Assembly: GCA_002359895.1 (NCBI GenBank)
Contig: DEOB01000011.1
Coordinates: 63,203-127,202 of the forward strand
Direction: 5' to 3'
DNA from: Stenotrophomonas sp. UBA2629
GTDB lineage: Bacteria > Pseudomonadota > Gammaproteobacteria > Xanthomonadales > Xanthomonadaceae
DNA length: 64,000 nt
Below, in pieces: positions 61,833-64,000 of the stretch; position 1 is the first letter of the stretch, and each line of letters opens with the position of its first letter. The position numbers and the translations under genes are program-made. The notes below the pieces were generated by a model that was not told where the DNA came from, did not search any database, and saw only the letters and a program-made list of their open reading frames with translations.

Positions 61833-63956
61833 ATGAAACGCGCTCACTGGCAGGCTCATCCATCCAACAGCGCAGCGCGCCAGCGCGGCGGCATGGCCGT
61901 GATGATGATGCTGTTGCTGCTGGGCTTGGTCGTCATCCTGGGCGTGGTGGAGGTGGGCTATCTGTACTGGGCCAAGCGTGATGTACAGAAGACCGCCGAC
62001 CTCGCCGCACTGGCGGGCGCGCAGCGCTTGGAGCTGTGCACCACCGACTACACCGACAACCTGGCCGCGCGCAAAAACGCGGTCAACGACAACAGCTTTG
62101 CCGGCACACTCGCCATCCAGTGCGGCTACTGGGGCGCGGAGCTGCCCAGCAGTGCACGCTTTGTCACCGTCTCGCCCAGCCGTCCCTTGAACGCCGTGCG
62201 CGTCACCGCCTCGCGCCAGTCCGTGCCGTTCTTCGGCCAACTCGGTGCGATGCCCATGATCAATGCCACCGCCACCGCCCGCCGCACCGAACCCCAGGCC
62301 GCTTTCAGCGTTGGCTCCCGCCTGCTCAACGTCAATGGCAGCGCACCGTTGCAGGGCCTGCTGCGTTTGGTCGGCGTGGACCTCAATCAAACCCAGATAG
62401 GCAGCTACCAAGGGTTGGCCAACGTCAAAGTCACCCCGCGCGGCCTGCTGGAGGCACTGAACATTCCGGTCGCGGTGGACATGACGGTCGGCGAGTTCAA
62501 CAGCCTGTTGGCGGCCAACCAGATCAGCGTGGGCAAACTGCTGGAGGTAATGGCCGACCTTGCCGATCAACAAGGCGTTGCGGGCGTGAGCCTGGGCCTG
62601 CTGGAACAGAAACTGCTCGGCGTCGGCCTGCGGGATGTACTGGTGCAACTGGGCTCCACCGCAAGCAGCAGTGGCTTGTTTGCCAAGGTGGGCGGCGGCA
62701 GCCAAGCCGTTGCTGGTGCACTGGATGTGGAACTCAATGCGCTGGAACTGCTGGGCACCAGCATCTCCATCGCCAATTCAAAACACGCCGTCGCCGTGCC
62801 GCAGTTGAACCTGCCGTTGCTGCGCGCAAAGGCCAGCATCGTTGAACCAGCCTCCATCGCGATTGGCCCGGTCGGCACCACCGCTTACAACAGCCAGGTG
62901 CGTTTGTTCCTGGACATCGATTCGCAATACCTGCCGTTGGGCGTGGGCCAGGTGCTTGGCTTTCTGGGGACACGCATCAGACTTCCCACCTACATTGACG
63001 TGATTGATGGCTACGGCAGGCTGTCGGCGATCAACTGCAGCGCGCAGCCGGCCACCGCCACGGTCGATGTGGAAAGCCCCATCGCCAATGTCTGCATCGG
63101 CAAGGCCAGCACACCGTGGGATTCCACCCGCGAGCTGTGCAGCACCGGCTTGGGTAACGAGCAGTTGATCACCCTGCTCGGCCGCAGTGTACTCACTCAC
63201 AAGATCGCCCTGCCGGCGCTGCCCAACCACGACCAGCTGACGCTGAGCGAAGGCCAGACCGGCACGGTCAAGCCCAACAACCTGCAGGTGGGCAAACTCG
63301 TTTCCGACCTGGTCGGTGCGTTGCTGGGCACCCTGCAGTCACTGCTTGCACCGCCGGGCAGCACTCCCGATACCGCCAAGGATGTCGCCCGCCAATATCT
63401 GGAGGCCACCAAGGTCAACGGCTTCTATCAACCCGAAGCCGTGGTGACAGCGTTGCGCGACGGCAATGCCAACCTGCCGGCACTGGGCAACTGGAACACA
63501 CAGATTCCCACCTGCGAATACTGGCTGCTGGGCTGCACGCCCAAGAAGGTGCAGGGCAACGTCTGGGATGGCTTCCTCTACGAAACCAACGTCAGCGACC
63601 CCAGCATCATTGGTGGCCTGCTTGATGTCTTGGGCATCACGTCCTGCAAGGGGCTGCTGGCCGGGTTGCTGGCGTACAACAGCTGCGTGGAGAACGCGCT
63701 GGCCAAATACCTGCAGACCAAGCCCGGCGGCGTCAACAGTACCGGCAGCTACAACCCGGCCACCGGCAGCGGCAGTTGTTCGGGCATTCTGTGCAGCCTG
63801 CTCAAACCCGTAATAGACAACACTCTGCGGCCGCTGCTGGACGGCATCGGCAACCTGCTGTCGGTGGTTCTGTCCGACGTGCTGGGGCTGCAGCTGGGCC
63901 GCAGTGATGTGCACATGCAGGCGATCCAATGTGGCCGCAGCCAGTTGGTGGAATGA
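61833..63956 (+). CDS. tadG: TadG-like pilus-associated protein (DUF2134)
   Basis: A 707-residue protein with an N-terminal TadG/TadE-like membrane segment (GGMAVMMMLLLLGLVVILGVVEVGYLY) followed by QKTADLAALAGAQRL, the hallmark of DUF2134/TadG-related proteins. The long periplasmic part is rich in Leu, Gly and Asn, with cysteines clustered toward the C-terminus. I see no MIDAS motif for a von Willebrand domain, unlike classic TadG. It starts 9 nt after the DUF3613 gene and ends 44 nt before the window edge; whether the operon continues is unknown. Confidence 0.88.
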   Translation: MKRAHWQAHPSNSAARQRGGMAVMMMLLLLGLVVILGVVEVGYLYWAKRDVQKTADLAALAGAQRLELCTTDYTDNLAARKNAVNDNSFAGTLAIQCGYWGAELPSSARFVTVSPSRPLNAVRVTASRQSVPFFGQLGAMPMINATATARRTEPQAAFSVGSRLLNVNGSAPLQGLLRLVGVDLNQTQIGSYQGLANVKVTPRGLLEALNIPVAVDMTVGEFNSLLAANQISVGKLLEVMADLADQQGVAGVSLGLLEQKLLGVGLRDVLVQLGSTASSSGLFAKVGGGSQAVAGALDVELNALELLGTSISIANSKHAVAVPQLNLPLLRAKASIVEPASIAIGPVGTTAYNSQVRLFLDIDSQYLPLGVGQVLGFLGTRIRLPTYIDVIDGYGRLSAINCSAQPATATVDVESPIANVCIGKASTPWDSTRELCSTGLGNEQLITLLGRSVLTHKIALPALPNHDQLTLSEGQTGTVKPNNLQVGKLVSDLVGALLGTLQSLLAPPGSTPDTAKDVARQYLEATKVNGFYQPEAVVTALRDGNANLPALGNWNTQIPTCEYWLLGCTPKKVQGNVWDGFLYETNVSDPSIIGGLLDVLGITSCKGLLAGLLAYNSCVENALAKYLQTKPGGVNSTGSYNPATGSGSCSGILCSLLKPVIDNTLRPLLDGIGNLLSVVLSDVLGLQLGRSDVHMQAIQCGRSQLVE

Positions 63957-64000
63957 GCCAATCAGCAGGCAAGCAGATCGTTGCGGCACAGCGCTTTTCG

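Overview
The window is about 64 kb of high-GC (roughly 60-65 %) gammaproteobacterial chromosome. The gene content and order point to a Xanthomonadaceae member, probably close to Stenotrophomonas or Pseudoxanthomonas; species cannot be decided by eye. Supporting signs are the leuS-lptE-holA-nadD-rsfS-rlmH order, several TonB-dependent receptors, paired M13 peptidases and a Tad pilus locus.

Positions 1-12853 are mostly core housekeeping: aroC (cut by the left edge), prmB, a SCO1/SenC copper chaperone coupled to psd, mltD, a HerA-like ATPase, greB, a DUF3025 gene coupled to rimO, a dienelactone-hydrolase-like gene coupled to a HIT gene, a 55-residue membrane protein, dcd and mrp. Positions 13139-22603 hold two large TonB-dependent receptors, a secreted S9 peptidase and a Sel1-like periplasmic protein. 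The second receptor, the peptidase and the Sel1-like gene have visibly lower GC (about 47-52 % in sampled lines) than the first receptor and the flanks, which suggests acquired nutrient or peptide uptake genes. Next come a PYROXD2-like FAD oxidoreductase and two tandem M13-family proteins. The first M13 protein has a complete zinc site. In the second the HExxH motif reads HEVSR and the NAYY motif is lost, so it looks like a pseudoenzyme. A tRNA-Asn and the leuS-to-rlmH operon follow on the minus strand.

Positions 36700-45450 are an orphan type VI secretion island: a VgrG with an unusual N-terminal extension of about 165 residues, an Eag (DcrB/DUF1795) chaperone, a 1605-residue PAAR-Rhs protein whose low-GC C-terminal tip resembles a RES-type (NAD-degrading) toxin, and two overlapping small Cys-motif genes that are the likely immunity genes. 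The island ends in a decayed IS30 transposase fragment and an 81-bp hairpin. Positions 45580-50821 hold a large trimeric autotransporter adhesin followed by a BamE/OmpA lipoprotein resembling the adhesin anchor TpgA. Positions 51038-63956 hold an AraC-type regulator divergent from a complete, tightly overlapping Tad/Flp pilus operon: flp, cpaA, tadE, cpaB, cpaC, tadZ, cpaF, tadB, tadC, tadD, a DUF3613 gene and a TadG-like gene. The second half of the window is therefore largely surface and contact machinery (T6SS toxin delivery, adhesin, pilus), while the first half is housekeeping interrupted by an uptake/peptidase block.
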